DNA of 61,518 bases from Flavobacteriaceae bacterium (GCA_026988395.1 JALSLI010000054.1:1-61518); one strand, 5' to 3'. Positions 27,378-37,864 are shown, counted from the stretch's first letter. The notes: a model not told the origin generated them from the sequence alone. Numbers and translations are program-made.

Positions 27378-29225
27378 CTATCGATTCATCGACATTAAAA
27401 ATTCTTCGTTACTTTTTGTGTATTTCACTTTATCTTGGATAAATTTCATTGCTTCAACAGGATTCATATCTGCCAAGTATTTGCGTAAAATCCAAATTCG
27501 TTGTACATCCTTTTTGTCTAATAACAAATCATCTCTACGTGTACTCGATTTAATTAAATCAATTGCAGGGAATATTCTTCTGTTAGCAATATTACGATCT
27601 AATTGAAGCTCCATATTACCTGTACCTTTAAATTCTTCAAAAATAACTTCATCCATTTTAGAACCTGTATCTGTTAAAGCGGTTGCAATAATCGTTAAAG
27701 AACCACCACCTTCTATATTACGAGCAGCTCCAAAGAAACGTTTTGGTTTGTGCAAAGCATTTGCATCGATACCTCCGGATAAAATCTTACCGGAAGCAGG
27801 AGCAACAGTATTGTATGCTCTTGCCAAACGCGTAATTGAATCTAATAATATCACCACATCGTGACCGGATTCTACCAAACGTTTTGCTTTTTCTAATACA
27901 ATATTGGCAACTTTTACATGTTTATCTGCAGGTTCATCAAAAGTAGAAGCAACAACTTCACCTTTGGTACTTCTTCGCATATCGGTAACCTCTTCAGGTC
28001 GTTCATCAATTAATAAAATAATTTGATACACCTCGGGATGATTTGATGCAATTGCATTAGCGATATCTTTTAACAACATCGTTTTACCTGTTTTGGGTTG
28101 TGATACAATCATACCACGTTGCCCTTTACCTATTGGAGAAAACATATCCATTATTCTTGTAGAAAGGGATGCATTTTTACCTGCAATGTTAAATTTTTCT
28201 TCCGGAAACAAAGGAGTAAGATGTTCAAAGGAAACACGATCACGAACAATACTTGGAGGTAAACCATTGATTAAAATAACTTTGATTAACGGAAAATATT
28301 TTTCACCTTCTTTTGGAGGTCTAACTTCTCCTTTTACGGTATCACCGGTTTTTAGACCAAATAATTTAATTTGCGATTGTGAAACGTAAATATCATCAGG
28401 TGAGGAAAGGTAATTATAATCTGATGAGCGAAGAAATCCATATCCTTCATTCATAATATCTAAAACTCCTTCACTTTGAATGATACCATCAAATTCGTAA
28501 TCAGGATCTCTAAATTTACCTTTATCTTTATTGAAATTCCCTCTTTCGACTTTAGGTTTATTATTTTGAACAGGCTGATTTACAGGTTGCTTTGATGTTT
28601 GCTTTGTTACTTTTTGCGGATTCTCTTCCTTTGCTAAAAGTGCTTGTTTTTCTTTTTGTTCTCTTTCTATTTTCTTTCGGTAATTTGGATTTAACATATT
28701 TGCTCTTTCGTTTAAACGTTTTTGCTCTTCTGTTAATTCCTTTTTTTGTTTTTTCTTTGCTTTACTTTTTTGAGTTTCAGCAGTGTTTTTAGTTGCTTTT
28801 TCTTCTACTTTAACAGCTTTCTGATTTACAACATCTTTTTGTATCGTTTCAATGTCAGCCGGTACTTCAGGCTCTTTTATGGATTTGGCCGGTTTTTTTT
28901 CCTCCTCTTTATTTTGAGCAACTTCTTTTATGGTTGTAACTTGTTCCTTTTCTACTTTTTCAGTTTTGGCGGAAACAGCTTCTTTTTTTGGTGTTTCTTT
29001 CACAACACGTTTACGAGGTTTTCTTGTTTTTGCTTTAGGTTTTTCTTCTTTGGCACTTTCTTCCGGAAACGGCAACTCATCACCTATTACAGCGGCTTGT
29101 TCATCAAGAATCATATAGATTAGATCCATTTTTTTTACTTGACTTGTTTTTTTAAGACCAATTTTTTTTGCAATATCTTGCAATTCAACTAATTTTAGTT
29201 GTTTTAATTTTTCAATATCAAACAT
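27378..29225 (-). CDS. rho: Transcription termination factor Rho with basic N-terminal insert
   Basis: 615 aa against about 420 in E. coli. A Rho-N-like helical domain (1-45) is followed by a low-complexity Lys/Glu-rich insert of about 180 residues. The RNA-binding cold-shock-like domain and the hexameric ATPase come next, with P-loop [24 protein letters not shown], and the R-loop region. Such inserts are usual in Bacteroidota Rho and may bind RNA or support phase separation. TATCTTTG at 29302-29309 is its likely -7 element. Confidence 0.96.
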   Translation of the reverse strand: MFDIEKLKQLKLVELQDIAKKIGLKKTSQVKKMDLIYMILDEQAAVIGDELPFPEESAKEEKPKAKTRKPRKRVVKETPKKEAVSAKTEKVEKEQVTTIKEVAQNKEEEKKPAKSIKEPEVPADIETIQKDVVNQKAVKVEEKATKNTAETQKSKAKKKQKKELTEEQKRLNERANMLNPNYRKKIEREQKEKQALLAKEENPQKVTKQTSKQPVNQPVQNNKPKVERGNFNKDKGKFRDPDYEFDGIIQSEGVLDIMNEGYGFLRSSDYNYLSSPDDIYVSQSQIKLFGLKTGDTVKGEVRPPKEGEKYFPLIKVILINGLPPSIVRDRVSFEHLTPLFPEEKFNIAGKNASLSTRIMDMFSPIGKGQRGMIVSQPKTGKTMLLKDIANAIASNHPEVYQIILLIDERPEEVTDMRRSTKGEVVASTFDEPADKHVKVANIVLEKAKRLVESGHDVVILLDSITRLARAYNTVAPASGKILSGGIDANALHKPKRFFGAARNIEGGGSLTIIATALTDTGSKMDEVIFEEFKGTGNMELQLDRNIANRRIFPAIDLIKSSTRRDDLLLDKKDVQRIWILRKYLADMNPVEAMKFIQDKVKYTKSNEEFLMSMNR

Positions 29226-29301
29226 GCTTATATGTATAAATCGTTATAATAATTTTTATTTTGAAATCTAATAAAAACTTTAGGGAGTTAAATAATTGCA
29301 A

Positions 29302-29333
29302 CAAAGATAGGTACAATTCGTTTTATTTAACAA
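29302..29333 (-). promoter_or_regulatory. Candidate promoter of rho
   Basis: On the minus strand TTG (29333-29331), about 21 bp, TATCTTTG (29309-29302). About 75 bp of leader before the rho start would allow autoregulation, but no specific element is seen. Confidence 0.5.
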
Positions 29334-29390
29334 TGCAATAGTACAACATTTATTTTAATTATTTTATTTTATTTGTAAAAAAGTTTAATG

Positions 29391-29398
29391 TATTTTTG
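29391..29398 (+). promoter_or_regulatory. Candidate -7 element for the DUF4293 gene
   Basis: TATTTTTG, 26 bp before the ATG at 29425; the nearest upstream TTG is only 15 bp away. Confidence 0.4.
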
Positions 29399-29424
29399 CT
29401 GTCAATAATACAAAACCTTGTTTT

Positions 29425-29856
29425 ATGTTACAGAGAATTCAAACTTTATTTTTAATCTTAGCGATGTTAGTCTCGGCAGGATTAATTTTTGTATTTCCAT
29501 TATGGTTTTCAGGTAAAGTTATTGTAACGGCAATGGATACTTTGTCCACTTCAGATTTACTCATTAAACCAATTGGTATTTTGTTTATCATCTCGGCTAT
29601 TTTGTCATTTACTGCCATTTTTCAATACAAAAATCGAAAATTTCAAATGACTTTGGTTCGTTTGAATATTTTAATAAACTTTTTATTATTAGGTCTTATC
29701 GTGTATCATGTACAAAACTTGTCCGGAGAAACTTTAGTTTCTGAGAAGGGCATTGGATCTTTTCTTCCTATTATTGTTATTTTTCTTTTGGTTTTTGCCA
29801 ATAGATTTATTAAAAAGGATGAAGATCTCGTAAAATCTGTAGATCGATTACGATAA
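29425..29856 (+). CDS. DUF4293 small membrane protein
   Basis: 143 aa with four predicted transmembrane helices and the N-terminal MLQRIQTLFLILA typical of DUF4293 proteins, which are confined to Bacteroidota and usually sit next to rho, as here. Function unknown. A convergent terminator separates it from the phosphoesterase gene. Confidence 0.85.
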   Translation: MLQRIQTLFLILAMLVSAGLIFVFPLWFSGKVIVTAMDTLSTSDLLIKPIGILFIISAILSFTAIFQYKNRKFQMTLVRLNILINFLLLGLIVYHVQNLSGETLVSEKGIGSFLPIIVIFLLVFANRFIKKDEDLVKSVDRLR

Positions 29857-29881
29857 CCTTAAATTTAGTTATTATGTGTTT

Positions 29882-29908
29882 AAAAAGTCGCCTTATTGGC
29901 GACTTTTT
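29882..29908. terminator. Bidirectional terminator between DUF4293 and phosphoesterase genes
   Basis: Perfect 11-bp stem (29882-29892 and 29898-29908), with A run on one side and T run on the other, between convergent genes. Confidence 0.88.
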
Positions 29909-30402
29909 TATCTTTTACCTAATTCGATTACTTCTAAATTCTGAATTTTTCCGTTATCCAACTCAAATCGCAACATTGTTCTTACTTTATGAAAACCATG
30001 TTTACCTGCCGCTCCGGGATTCATATGTAATAAATTCAATTTTTTATCAGGCATTACTTTTAAGATATGCGAATGTCCGGAAATAAATAAATCCGGCGTA
30101 TGTTTTTTAATATCTTCTCTAATTCTTTTGTCATACCTATTTGGGTAACCTCCAATGTGCGTAATCCATACTTTTACACCTTCTAAAGAGAAGCGATTAT
30201 CTAAAGGAAATATAGAGCGAATTTCTTGACCGTCTATATTACCATAAACTCCTCTTACAGGTGTTTTTTTGTGTATTTGTTTTATCACTTCAATATTACC
30301 AACATCACCTGCATGCCAGACCTCATCGGCTTGTTTTACAAATTTAATAATTTGATCATCTATAAAACTATGTGTATCGGATAATAAGAGTATTTTTTTC
30401 AA
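29908..30402 (-). CDS. YfcE-type metallophosphoesterase
   Basis: 164 aa. The dinuclear metal site is complete: LLSDTHS (Asp, His), HAGDVGN (Asp), YGNID (Asn), THIGGYP (His), ISGHSH (His, His). Single-domain members hydrolyse phosphodiesters in vitro; the natural substrate here is unknown. Confidence 0.88.
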   Translation of the reverse strand: MKKILLLSDTHSFIDDQIIKFVKQADEVWHAGDVGNIEVIKQIHKKTPVRGVYGNIDGQEIRSIFPLDNRFSLEGVKVWITHIGGYPNRYDKRIREDIKKHTPDLFISGHSHILKVMPDKKLNLLHMNPGAAGKHGFHKVRTMLRFELDNGKIQNLEVIELGKR

Positions 30403-30421
30403 TGAAATTGAATTTAAATAT

Positions 30422-30451
30422 AAAAAACCTCGTAAAGTTACGAGGTTTTTT
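30422..30451 (-). terminator. Terminator after the DUF4369 gene
   Basis: Perfect 14-bp stem (30422-30435 and 30438-30451); the 2-nt centre means the innermost pairs open to form the loop. It follows the DUF4369 stop on the minus strand. Confidence 0.8.
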
Positions 30452-30468
30452 ATATAAGTTGTATTGAA

Positions 30469-31164
30469 CTATTTATTTATTTTTTGTTTTACTTCTTTGG
30501 CATATTCTATTAACTTTTTACCATATTTGGATTGTTTAATAGAATCCGGCATTTTATTGATGATTGTATCCATATATTTTGGTGATAAATCATATAAATT
30601 TGTTAAAGTAAGATATGGTGCAATTTCATAATTTGCATGATTAAAACAATAATTTAATGTATATCTATATTGTCGCTTGTTAACTCTCTCAATATTTTTT
30701 TCGGCAGCTTTAATTAAAAAACTATCTTTTGCCTTATAGGCATCAAATTTTGCCTTAAGATAATTTAATCTTAAATTATTGAATTCGGTTATATATTCTT
30801 GATATTTTTCTAATAATTCTTGATTTTTGGAACCTTTTATTTTTGTCTTCTTGGCAAGATTATCAATATCTGCATCTATAATAATATCTCCCTTTTCTGC
30901 AAAAAAAGGAATGATATTCTTTGTTCCGGAAAGCGATATGAAATACATTTCAGGACTTTTAATATCATCTTGTAATAAAAAGGTTTCCTTATTAAATAAA
31001 GTTACCGAATCTACTTTGATCAAGGCTGTATCTTTAATTTTCTCTAGGTAAACAGTTCCTTTTTGCAATCCTTTAATACGACCACTTACACGCATGTTTT
31101 TTTGCTCTTTACTACAAGAAAGAAACATTAAAAAAACACTTAAAATCAGGCTAATTTTCTTCAT
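30469..31164 (-). CDS. DUF4369 lipoprotein
   Basis: 231 aa from the ATG at 31164, chosen because it begins the lipoprotein signal (MKKISLILSVFLMFLSC). The N-terminal DUF4369 domain (MRVSGRIKGLQKGTVYLEK) is the one that precedes thioredoxin domains in many Bacteroidota proteins. Here the rest is helical and has no CxxC, so it is a DUF4369 protein without its usual thiol-disulfide partner. Function unknown. Confidence 0.82.
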   Translation of the reverse strand: MKKISLILSVFLMFLSCSKEQKNMRVSGRIKGLQKGTVYLEKIKDTALIKVDSVTLFNKETFLLQDDIKSPEMYFISLSGTKNIIPFFAEKGDIIIDADIDNLAKKTKIKGSKNQELLEKYQEYITEFNNLRLNYLKAKFDAYKAKDSFLIKAAEKNIERVNKRQYRYTLNYCFNHANYEIAPYLTLTNLYDLSPKYMDTIINKMPDSIKQSKYGKKLIEYAKEVKQKINK

Positions 31165-31234
31165 ATATATCAAAAAAATCCCTTTGTAAATTAGACAATT
31201 CACAAAAGGACTTATTAAAAATTTAATTTTTCAT

Positions 31235-31495
31235 CTATGCTTCAATCGGATCGATAGAAACATATGATTTATTATCTTTCTTTTTAGTAAATTTTACAAT
31301 ACCATCTACTGCGGCATGAATAGTATGGTCTTTACCCATATAAACATTTTGCCCAGGACGATGTTTTGTTCCTCTTTGACGGATGATGATATTACCTGCT
31401 AAAGCAGCTTGACCACCAAAAATTTTTACTCCAAGTCGTTTTGATTCTGACTCTCTACCATTCTTAGAACTACCTACACCTTTCTTATGTGCCAT
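31235..31495 (-). CDS. rpmA: Ribosomal protein L27
   Basis: 86 aa. [22 protein letters not shown] is the L27 N-terminus that reaches the peptidyl-transferase centre; no cleavable extension is present, unlike in Firmicutes. It lies 29 bp downstream of rplU in the usual rplU-rpmA order. Confidence 0.97.
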   Translation of the reverse strand: MAHKKGVGSSKNGRESESKRLGVKIFGGQAALAGNIIIRQRGTKHRPGQNVYMGKDHTIHAAVDGIVKFTKKKDNKSYVSIDPIEA

Positions 31496-31524
31496 AATAT
31501 ATAGTTTTAAATTGTTTTAATTAT

Positions 31525-32175
31525 TTATTCAATACCGTGATCGTGAGCATCTTGCCAAGCTTTTAGCTCGTCCCATTTTCCTTCAGCCGCCATTTTAGCC
31601 TGTTTTGGCCAAGATCCCGGTTTTTTAGAAGCATATCTAGATCCTGCAGCTGCTAAAATTTCTTGCAATTTTTCTACACTTGTTGCTGCTAATTCAGCAA
31701 AAGTAGTAATCCCTGCATTGTTAAAAATTTCAGCAATTTTAGGTCCGATACCTTCAATTTTTTTTAAATCATCTCCTTTTGCAGTTGATTTTTTTGCTGT
31801 CGTCTTTTTAGCTGCTGCTTTTTTTGGAGCTTCTTTTTTAGTTTCTTTTTTTGCCGGTTTTGCACCGTTGGTTACGATACTTTCAATAACGATTTCCGAT
31901 AAATATTGACGGTGACCATTTTTTACTTTATAACCTTTTCTACGTTTTTTCTTAAAAACGATTACTTTATCACCTTTTAAGTGATTCAGGATTTTAGCGT
32001 TTACCGCTGCACCTTCGATAACTGGGGCGCCTAAAGTAACATTACCATCATCTACTAAAAGAACTTTATCAAAACTAACGTTTGATCCTACCTCTTCTTG
32101 TAAACGGTGAACGAATACTTTTTGGTCTTTTTTAACTTTAAATTGTTGCCCTGCTATTTCTACAATTGCATACAT
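31525..32175 (-). CDS. rplU: Ribosomal protein L21 with C-terminal HhH extension
   Basis: 216 aa, about twice the normal length. Residues 1-103 are standard L21 ([18 protein letters not shown]... [14 protein letters not shown]). A Lys/Ala-rich linker (about 110-132) leads to an 80-residue domain with HhH motif ([18 protein letters not shown]) and the [13 protein letters not shown] ending. The same domain ends the membrane protein at 3411-3974. The extension is known in Bacteroidota L21; it could contact rRNA or other proteins. TATATTTG at 32232-32239 is its likely -7 element. Confidence 0.95.
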   Translation of the reverse strand: MYAIVEIAGQQFKVKKDQKVFVHRLQEEVGSNVSFDKVLLVDDGNVTLGAPVIEGAAVNAKILNHLKGDKVIVFKKKRRKGYKVKNGHRQYLSEIVIESIVTNGAKPAKKETKKEAPKKAAAKKTTAKKSTAKGDDLKKIEGIGPKIAEIFNNAGITTFAELAATSVEKLQEILAAAGSRYASKKPGSWPKQAKMAAEGKWDELKAWQDAHDHGIE

Positions 32176-32231
32176 AAGTTACTAATTTTACTTTATTTAA
32201 TTAAACTATCTCCCTCATTGGAAAACGGATG

Positions 32232-32239
32232 CAAATATA
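32232..32239 (-). promoter_or_regulatory. Candidate -7 element for rplU-rpmA
   Basis: TATATTTG on the minus strand, 57 bp before the rplU start. Confidence 0.5.
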
Positions 32240-32343
32240 CAGATATTTTTGATATTAAAAACTTTTTATTTGTCTTTTTTAAAAGTCTCCAAAAAAAAAC
32301 CAAAAATCGTGTAACATAGTATGACAAAAATCGTCAAAATATA

Positions 32344-32351
32344 TATCTTTG
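32344..32351 (+). promoter_or_regulatory. Candidate -7 element for the M16 peptidase pair
   Basis: TATCTTTG, 31 bp before the ATG at 32382. Its position supports that ATG over the one at 32349, which would overlap the start of transcription. Confidence 0.5.
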
Positions 32352-32381
32352 AAAACAATTAATAACAAAAATTTTAATCAG

Positions 32382-33707
32382 ATGAAAAAAAGTATCCTAT
32401 TGCTTTTTGGTATTTTAATCGGTAATTCGCTTATGGCACAAAAAGTTAAATTTGAAGAGTATGATTTAGACAATGGTCTACATGTCATTTTACACCAAGA
32501 CAAAACTGCCCCTGTAGTTACAACCTCTGTGATGTATCATGTTGGAGCAAAAGATGAAAATCCCGATAGAACGGGTTTTGCCCATTTTTTTGAACACCTT
32601 TTATTTGAAGGAACCAAAAACATTAAACGTGGTGAATGGTTTAAAATCGTAACATCTAATGGTGGAACCAATAATGCCAATACAACCGATGACAGAACGT
32701 ATTATTACGAAGTTTTCCCTTCTAACAATCTAGAATTAGGACTTTGGATGGAATCTGAAAGAATGTTACATCCTGTTATTAATCAAATTGGTGTAGATAC
32801 ACAAAATGAAGTTGTAAAAGAAGAAAAAAGATTACGAGTTGATAACCAACCTTACGGGAATTTTTTAGCATCAATAAAAAAGAATTTATTTAAAAAGCAC
32901 CCTTACCGTTGGGCAACTATTGGCTCAATGGAACATTTAGATGCTGCTTCGCTAGAAGAATTTAGAGCATTTAACAAAAAGTTTTACATCCCAAATAACG
33001 CTGTTTTGGTTGTTGCCGGTGATATCGATATAGACAAGACAAAAGAATTGGTTAAAAAATATTTTGGTTCGATACCAAAAGGAAAAGAAATTAAACGAAC
33101 TAAATTTGAAGAAGAACCTATAACAAAAGAATTTACGGCAGAATATCATGACCCTAACATTCAAATTCCGGCAGTTATGATGGCGTATAGAACTCCATCA
33201 ATGAAAACCAGAGATGCTTATGTTTTAGACTTGATTTCCACTATTTTAAGTGACGGTAAAAGTTCTAGACTATACAAAAAGATGGTAGATACTAAAAAGG
33301 AAGCTTTACAAGTTGGTGCATTTAACATCAGCCAAGAAGATTATGGTATGTACGTTATTTATGCTTTACCTTTAGGCGATACAAAATTGACGGACTTAAC
33401 CAAAGATATCGACGAAGAAATTACAAAAATAAGAACCGAATTAATCTCTGAAAAAGAATTTCAGAAATTAAAAAATAAAATGGAAAACCAATTTGTAAAT
33501 TCAAACTCTAGCGTAGAAGGTATTGCAAACTCACTTGCAAAATATTACTTGCTTTTTGGAGACACTAATTTAATTAATAATGAAATAGATATATACAATA
33601 GTATAACAAGAGAAGAAATTAAAGATGTGGCAAACAAGTATCTAAAACCAAACCAACGTTTAATCTTAAATTACCTCCCTAAAAAAGAAGCTAATAAAAC
33701 AAAATAA
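32382..33707 (+). CDS. M16 zinc peptidase, catalytic partner
   Basis: About 441 aa. Signal peptide ending LMAQ, then the inverted zinc motif HFFEHLLFEG (HxxEH) with the distal Glu region around NEVVKEE. One M16 half-clam of about 440 residues. It is followed after 8 bp by a second M16 gene whose zinc motif is lost, so the two form the usual active/inactive pair that makes a closed chamber for unfolded peptides. Exported, likely periplasmic. Confidence 0.92.
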   Translation: MKKSILLLFGILIGNSLMAQKVKFEEYDLDNGLHVILHQDKTAPVVTTSVMYHVGAKDENPDRTGFAHFFEHLLFEGTKNIKRGEWFKIVTSNGGTNNANTTDDRTYYYEVFPSNNLELGLWMESERMLHPVINQIGVDTQNEVVKEEKRLRVDNQPYGNFLASIKKNLFKKHPYRWATIGSMEHLDAASLEEFRAFNKKFYIPNNAVLVVAGDIDIDKTKELVKKYFGSIPKGKEIKRTKFEEEPITKEFTAEYHDPNIQIPAVMMAYRTPSMKTRDAYVLDLISTILSDGKSSRLYKKMVDTKKEALQVGAFNISQEDYGMYVIYALPLGDTKLTDLTKDIDEEITKIRTELISEKEFQKLKNKMENQFVNSNSSVEGIANSLAKYYLLFGDTNLINNEIDIYNSITREEIKDVANKYLKPNQRLILNYLPKKEANKTK

Positions 33708-33715
33708 TTATTATC

Positions 33716-35764
33716 ATGAAACGTATTATATTATTATTAATCTTACCAATACTTTCCATTTCGATGAAAGCACAAGTAGATAGAAGTGTACAACCAAAAC
33801 CGGGACCTGCTCCTGAAATAAATTTAGAAAAACCCGTAACTTTTAAATTAAAAAACGGATTAGAAGTACTTATCGTAGAAAACCATAAATTACCACGAGT
33901 AACCGCTTCCCTTACGCTAGACAATCCTCCGATTATCGAAGGCGAAAAAGCAGGATTATCTGATTTAACAGGAAGCCTTCTCGGAAACGGTTCAAAAAAG
34001 CTATCAAAAGAAAAATTTGATGAGCAAGTAGATTATCTCGGTGCAAGAGTAAATTTTTGGAGTACCGGAGCAAGAGCAAGTTCTTTAAGTAAATATTTCC
34101 CTGAAGTATTTGGATTAATGGCAGATGCTGCTTTAAATCCGGTTTTTACACAAGAAGAATTTGATAAAAAAATTAAACAAACTTTAGATGGATTAAAAGC
34201 CGAAGAAAAAAGCGTAAAAGCAGTATCAAATCGTGTACGTAAAGCCATTGGTTATGGGGAAAATCATCCTTACGGTGAATTTACTTCAAAAGAAAGTATT
34301 CAAAAAATTACTTTAGACGATGTAAAAAAACACTACAATACCTACTTTAAACCAAACAAAGCGTATTTGGTAATTGTAGGAGATGTTAATCCGAAAGAAG
34401 TAAAGAAATTAGTTAAGAAATATTTTAAAAAATGGGAAAAAGGTGGAATTAAAACACCGGAATTCCCACAGCCAAAAAACGTTGCCAAAACCGAAATTGA
34501 TTTTATCGATATGCCAAATGCCGTACAATCAGAAGTTGGCGTAGTTTACAACACGAAACTACAAATGAAAGATCCGGATTATCACGCTGTTTTGGTTGCT
34601 AATCAGATTTTAGGTGGCGATTTTAATTCGTACCTAAATATGAATCTTCGTGAAAAACACGGTTATACTTATGGTGCAAGGTCCGGTATTAATCCGGATA
34701 AATATGCTTCTATGTTTAGAACTTCTGCAAGTGTTCGTAATGAAGTTACCGATAGTACTGTAATTCAAACATTAAAAGAAATAAATCGCATAAGAACTGA
34801 AAATGTAACAGAAGAAAATCTTAAGAATGTAAAAGCCGGTTATTCCGGAAAATTTGTTAGAGCTCTGGAAAAACCAAGAACTATTGCCAATTATGCTCTA
34901 AATATTAAAACAAATGATTTACCGGAAGATTTTTATAAAAACTATCTAAAAAATATCAATGCAGTAAGTGTTTCTGATGTAAAACGAGTTGCAAATAAAT
35001 ATTTTGATGCCGATCACGCTCGTGTTGTTGTTGTAGGTAAAGCAGTTGATGTACTGCCTAATTTAGAAAAACTAGGTTATAAAATTAATTACTATGATAA
35101 ATATGGTAATCCTACTTCAAAACCTAAAATGAGCAAACCAATTCCTAAAGGAGTTACCGTAAAAACCGTAGTTGATAAATTTATAAAAGCCATTGGCGGA
35201 AAAGATAAAATTAATTCTGTTAAGTCTATTAAACAAAAATTTAATGCCGAAATACAAGGACAAAAAATAGATTTAACCAATATTGCAATGGCTCCAAATA
35301 AACGAGCTTCAATTGTGGGTGCCGGCGGAATGGTTATGCAAAAAAGCGTTTTTAACGGTAAAGATGGTTATACAATGGCTCGTGGTATGAAAAAACCTTT
35401 AGATGCCGAAAAACTAGAAAAAGCCAAAAACGAAACACAACCAATATCAGAATTAGGTTTACTTAAAACAGGTGAGTTAATTGCAATTGAACCTATTGAT
35501 GGTAAAGATTATTACGTTATTAAAAATAATGATGAAAAAGTATATTTTGATGTGGAAAGCGGTTTAAAATCTAGAATTCTTAAAACTCAGAAAGCACCAA
35601 ACGGTAAGGAAGTAACACAAGTTATTCGGTTTTTAGATTATAAAGATGTCGATGGCGTTAAATTACCTCATAAAATTTTAGTTCCTATGGGTCCAATGAC
35701 TTTAGAATTTAAAGCTGTAGAAACCAAAATAAACCAAGATGTTTCTGATGCTGACTTTGAATAA
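33716..35764 (+). CDS. M16 peptidase-like protein, non-catalytic partner, with C-terminal lipoprotein-like domain
   Basis: 682 aa. Signal peptide (ends MKAQ), then an M16 fold (about 35-455). At the expected zinc site it reads GLSDLTGSLLGNGS, so HxxEH is missing. It likely provides the second half of the chamber and the RY-type motif (YTYGARSG). After residue about 475 comes an extra domain of about 200 residues (VDKFIKAIGGKDKINSVKS) resembling the outer-membrane lipoprotein-sorting-like fold, common in Bacteroidota M16 proteins. Confidence 0.88.
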   Translation: MKRIILLLILPILSISMKAQVDRSVQPKPGPAPEINLEKPVTFKLKNGLEVLIVENHKLPRVTASLTLDNPPIIEGEKAGLSDLTGSLLGNGSKKLSKEKFDEQVDYLGARVNFWSTGARASSLSKYFPEVFGLMADAALNPVFTQEEFDKKIKQTLDGLKAEEKSVKAVSNRVRKAIGYGENHPYGEFTSKESIQKITLDDVKKHYNTYFKPNKAYLVIVGDVNPKEVKKLVKKYFKKWEKGGIKTPEFPQPKNVAKTEIDFIDMPNAVQSEVGVVYNTKLQMKDPDYHAVLVANQILGGDFNSYLNMNLREKHGYTYGARSGINPDKYASMFRTSASVRNEVTDSTVIQTLKEINRIRTENVTEENLKNVKAGYSGKFVRALEKPRTIANYALNIKTNDLPEDFYKNYLKNINAVSVSDVKRVANKYFDADHARVVVVGKAVDVLPNLEKLGYKINYYDKYGNPTSKPKMSKPIPKGVTVKTVVDKFIKAIGGKDKINSVKSIKQKFNAEIQGQKIDLTNIAMAPNKRASIVGAGGMVMQKSVFNGKDGYTMARGMKKPLDAEKLEKAKNETQPISELGLLKTGELIAIEPIDGKDYYVIKNNDEKVYFDVESGLKSRILKTQKAPNGKEVTQVIRFLDYKDVDGVKLPHKILVPMGPMTLEFKAVETKINQDVSDADFE

Positions 35765-35792
35765 ATAGAAATTTTATTTTTCTACAAAAAAG

Positions 35793-35819
35793 AAAGATCG
35801 TCTTAACAAGACGGTCTTT
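35793..35819. terminator. Terminator between M16 pair and EamA gene
   Basis: 12-bp stem (35793-35804 and 35808-35819) with one G-U pair, A run before and T run after, between convergent genes. Confidence 0.82.
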
Positions 35820-35820
35820 T

Positions 35821-36693
35821 TTATTTATTCCGATTTACCAAATACACGCCAAATAGAATAACGAATGCCGAGAATAATTGTAAAAATCCTAATTTTTCAC
35901 CATCTAAAACACCAAAAATTACAGCTATTATCGGAATTAAATAAGTAACCGAAGCAGAAAATATTGGAGAAGAGATTTGCACCAATTTATTAAAAACTGT
36001 TTTGGCAATTGCTGTTCCAAATAAAGCCAATATCGCCACATAGGCAATAGAGGTTTTTGTTTGTGGTGTTATTTTAAAACTATCAAAAAAACCGGAGTAA
36101 TACAATACAATAAGAGTAGGTATGATTAAAATTACAAAATTACCGGTTGTAATTGCCAATGCATTAACATTTTGCAAGTATTTTTTAATAATATTTACAT
36201 TAAAAGCGTAACCAATCGAAGCAATTAAAATAAAGGAAATATACAAATAGTCCGCTTCAAAATTAATAGATTCTGAATTATAAATAAGCATAATAGTACC
36301 TACTAAACCTATTAAAATTCCAATTATTTGTTTTTTCTGAAAAGCATATCCAAAGAATAATGCACCAAACACCAACGTATTAAAAGGTGTAAAAGAGTTT
36401 AAAATCGCTGCAAAAGAGCTATCCACTTTTGTAATAGCATAACTAAATAAAAAGGCAGGGAAAAAAGTACCAAAAAAAGCAGTTATGATAATATATTTCC
36501 ATTCTTCTTTACTTATTTTTTTTAACGAATTAAAGCCAACCAATAATAAAAAAAGAGCTGTTATTAAAATACGCAAAGCACCAACTTGTATTGGTGTTAA
36601 ACCAATTAAGGCATATTTTATCAAAATAAAAGAGCTGCCCCAAATTACCGATAGAAATATTAAATAAATCCACTTTAATGTTTTTGTTTTCAT
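35821..36693 (-). CDS. EamA/DMT family transporter
   Basis: 290 aa from the ATG at 36693. Ten transmembrane helices in two EamA repeats (about 8-138 and 150-287), with WGSSFILIKYAL near the start of the first. Exporter of small metabolites by family; the substrate is unknown. A TTG at 36711 in frame is less likely. Confidence 0.88.
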   Translation of the reverse strand: MKTKTLKWIYLIFLSVIWGSSFILIKYALIGLTPIQVGALRILITALFLLLVGFNSLKKISKEEWKYIIITAFFGTFFPAFLFSYAITKVDSSFAAILNSFTPFNTLVFGALFFGYAFQKKQIIGILIGLVGTIMLIYNSESINFEADYLYISFILIASIGYAFNVNIIKKYLQNVNALAITTGNFVILIIPTLIVLYYSGFFDSFKITPQTKTSIAYVAILALFGTAIAKTVFNKLVQISSPIFSASVTYLIPIIAVIFGVLDGEKLGFLQLFSAFVILFGVYLVNRNK

Positions 36694-36780
36694 TTTTGTA
36701 ATTTCATGCAAAAGTGCGTTTTTATTTAATTTAATTCGATTAAAAAAGATGATTTTTTATTATAGATATATATTTAAAAT

Positions 36781-37836
36781 CTATAGATTTTCCAAAAATC
36801 GAATAGTATCTACGCCATCTGCATAATCATCTAATTTTGGCTCTTGTGTTTGCCCAAACGGAATGGTTTTTTTTACAGGTAATTTACTTACAATAACTTG
36901 GATTTTATCTTTATCTTGCAATAATTTTTGTTGCAAACTTTCTATATCCTCATAATACTCATAAAACAATGTTGCTATTGGTGATGCATAGCTCGTATCT
37001 TCTTTTAGAATTAAAAATCCGTTTTCCAACAATTTAAAATTACTCATTAGAAAAACCGCTTTATTATACGTGTAATTATTTTCGTATTTTTTGTAATTAA
37101 TAATATCTCTAAACTTATAAATCGCTCTAAAAAAATTATCAAAATCATATCCTTTAGGAACGAATAATTTGGATACTGAACGACATCCTAATCCGAAATA
37201 TCTAAAAATATCTTCACCCAATTTTTCTAAATCTTCTTTTGTATCTGTATTAGACAAAACTGCTACTCCATTTCGGTTTTTACGAATAATATGCGGATAT
37301 TTCCCAAAATAGTAATCAAAATATCTCGCTGTATTGTCACTTCCTGTAGCGATAACGGCGTCGTAATCTTGTAATTTTTCTACAAAATTAATCTTGTTTT
37401 TAAATTCCGGTTCTACCGTTTCTAAATATTTAGCCAATAGTGGCAATAAAAGCTTATCATTTGAAGATAATTTTGCTTGAATTTTATGATTGGAAATAAG
37501 CACACTTAAAAAATCGTGAAAACCTACTAACGGAATATTTCCTGCCATAATTACTGCTATAATTTTAGGTTTAATTTTAGAAACATCATATTTATCTATC
37601 CATTTTTTAAGGTCTTTTTCGTTTAGTAATTTCGCCCAACTTTCAATTGCAAACAATACGTTATCTTCGGTAAACCAAGGATTACTTTCTTTTGCTCTTT
37701 TTATAAGCATTTTTAATGCATCAAAAAAAACATCATTTTCTTTTATACCGACTTTCTTAACGGTACCCTCTCTTTTAAACTGCTTTAAAAACTTCCCTAA
37801 TTCACTAAAAGCATTAATTCTTTTTTCTAATAACAT
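36781..37836 (-). CDS. LuxC-like acyl-CoA reductase
   Basis: 351 aa. A shortened LuxC/acyl-CoA reductase: the NAD-binding region with VIMAGNIPLVGFHDF, ATGSDNTARYF, NRNGVAVL, and the active Cys in FGLGCRSVSK. Found next to the ferredoxin gene, divergently transcribed, in many flavobacteria. It would reduce an acyl-CoA or acyl-phosphate to an aldehyde; the physiological substrate is unknown. Confidence 0.88.
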   Translation of the reverse strand: MLLEKRINAFSELGKFLKQFKREGTVKKVGIKENDVFFDALKMLIKRAKESNPWFTEDNVLFAIESWAKLLNEKDLKKWIDKYDVSKIKPKIIAVIMAGNIPLVGFHDFLSVLISNHKIQAKLSSNDKLLLPLLAKYLETVEPEFKNKINFVEKLQDYDAVIATGSDNTARYFDYYFGKYPHIIRKNRNGVAVLSNTDTKEDLEKLGEDIFRYFGLGCRSVSKLFVPKGYDFDNFFRAIYKFRDIINYKKYENNYTYNKAVFLMSNFKLLENGFLILKEDTSYASPIATLFYEYYEDIESLQQKLLQDKDKIQVIVSKLPVKKTIPFGQTQEPKLDDYADGVDTIRFLENL

Positions 37837-37864
37837 TTGTTACAAAGATTTAAAATTGTATTTG

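Noticed and set aside
28746-29123. Phe-rich open frame on the plus strand opposite rho
   Set aside because: It is the complement of the Lys/Glu-rich Rho insert (AAA/GAA codons give TTT/TTC).
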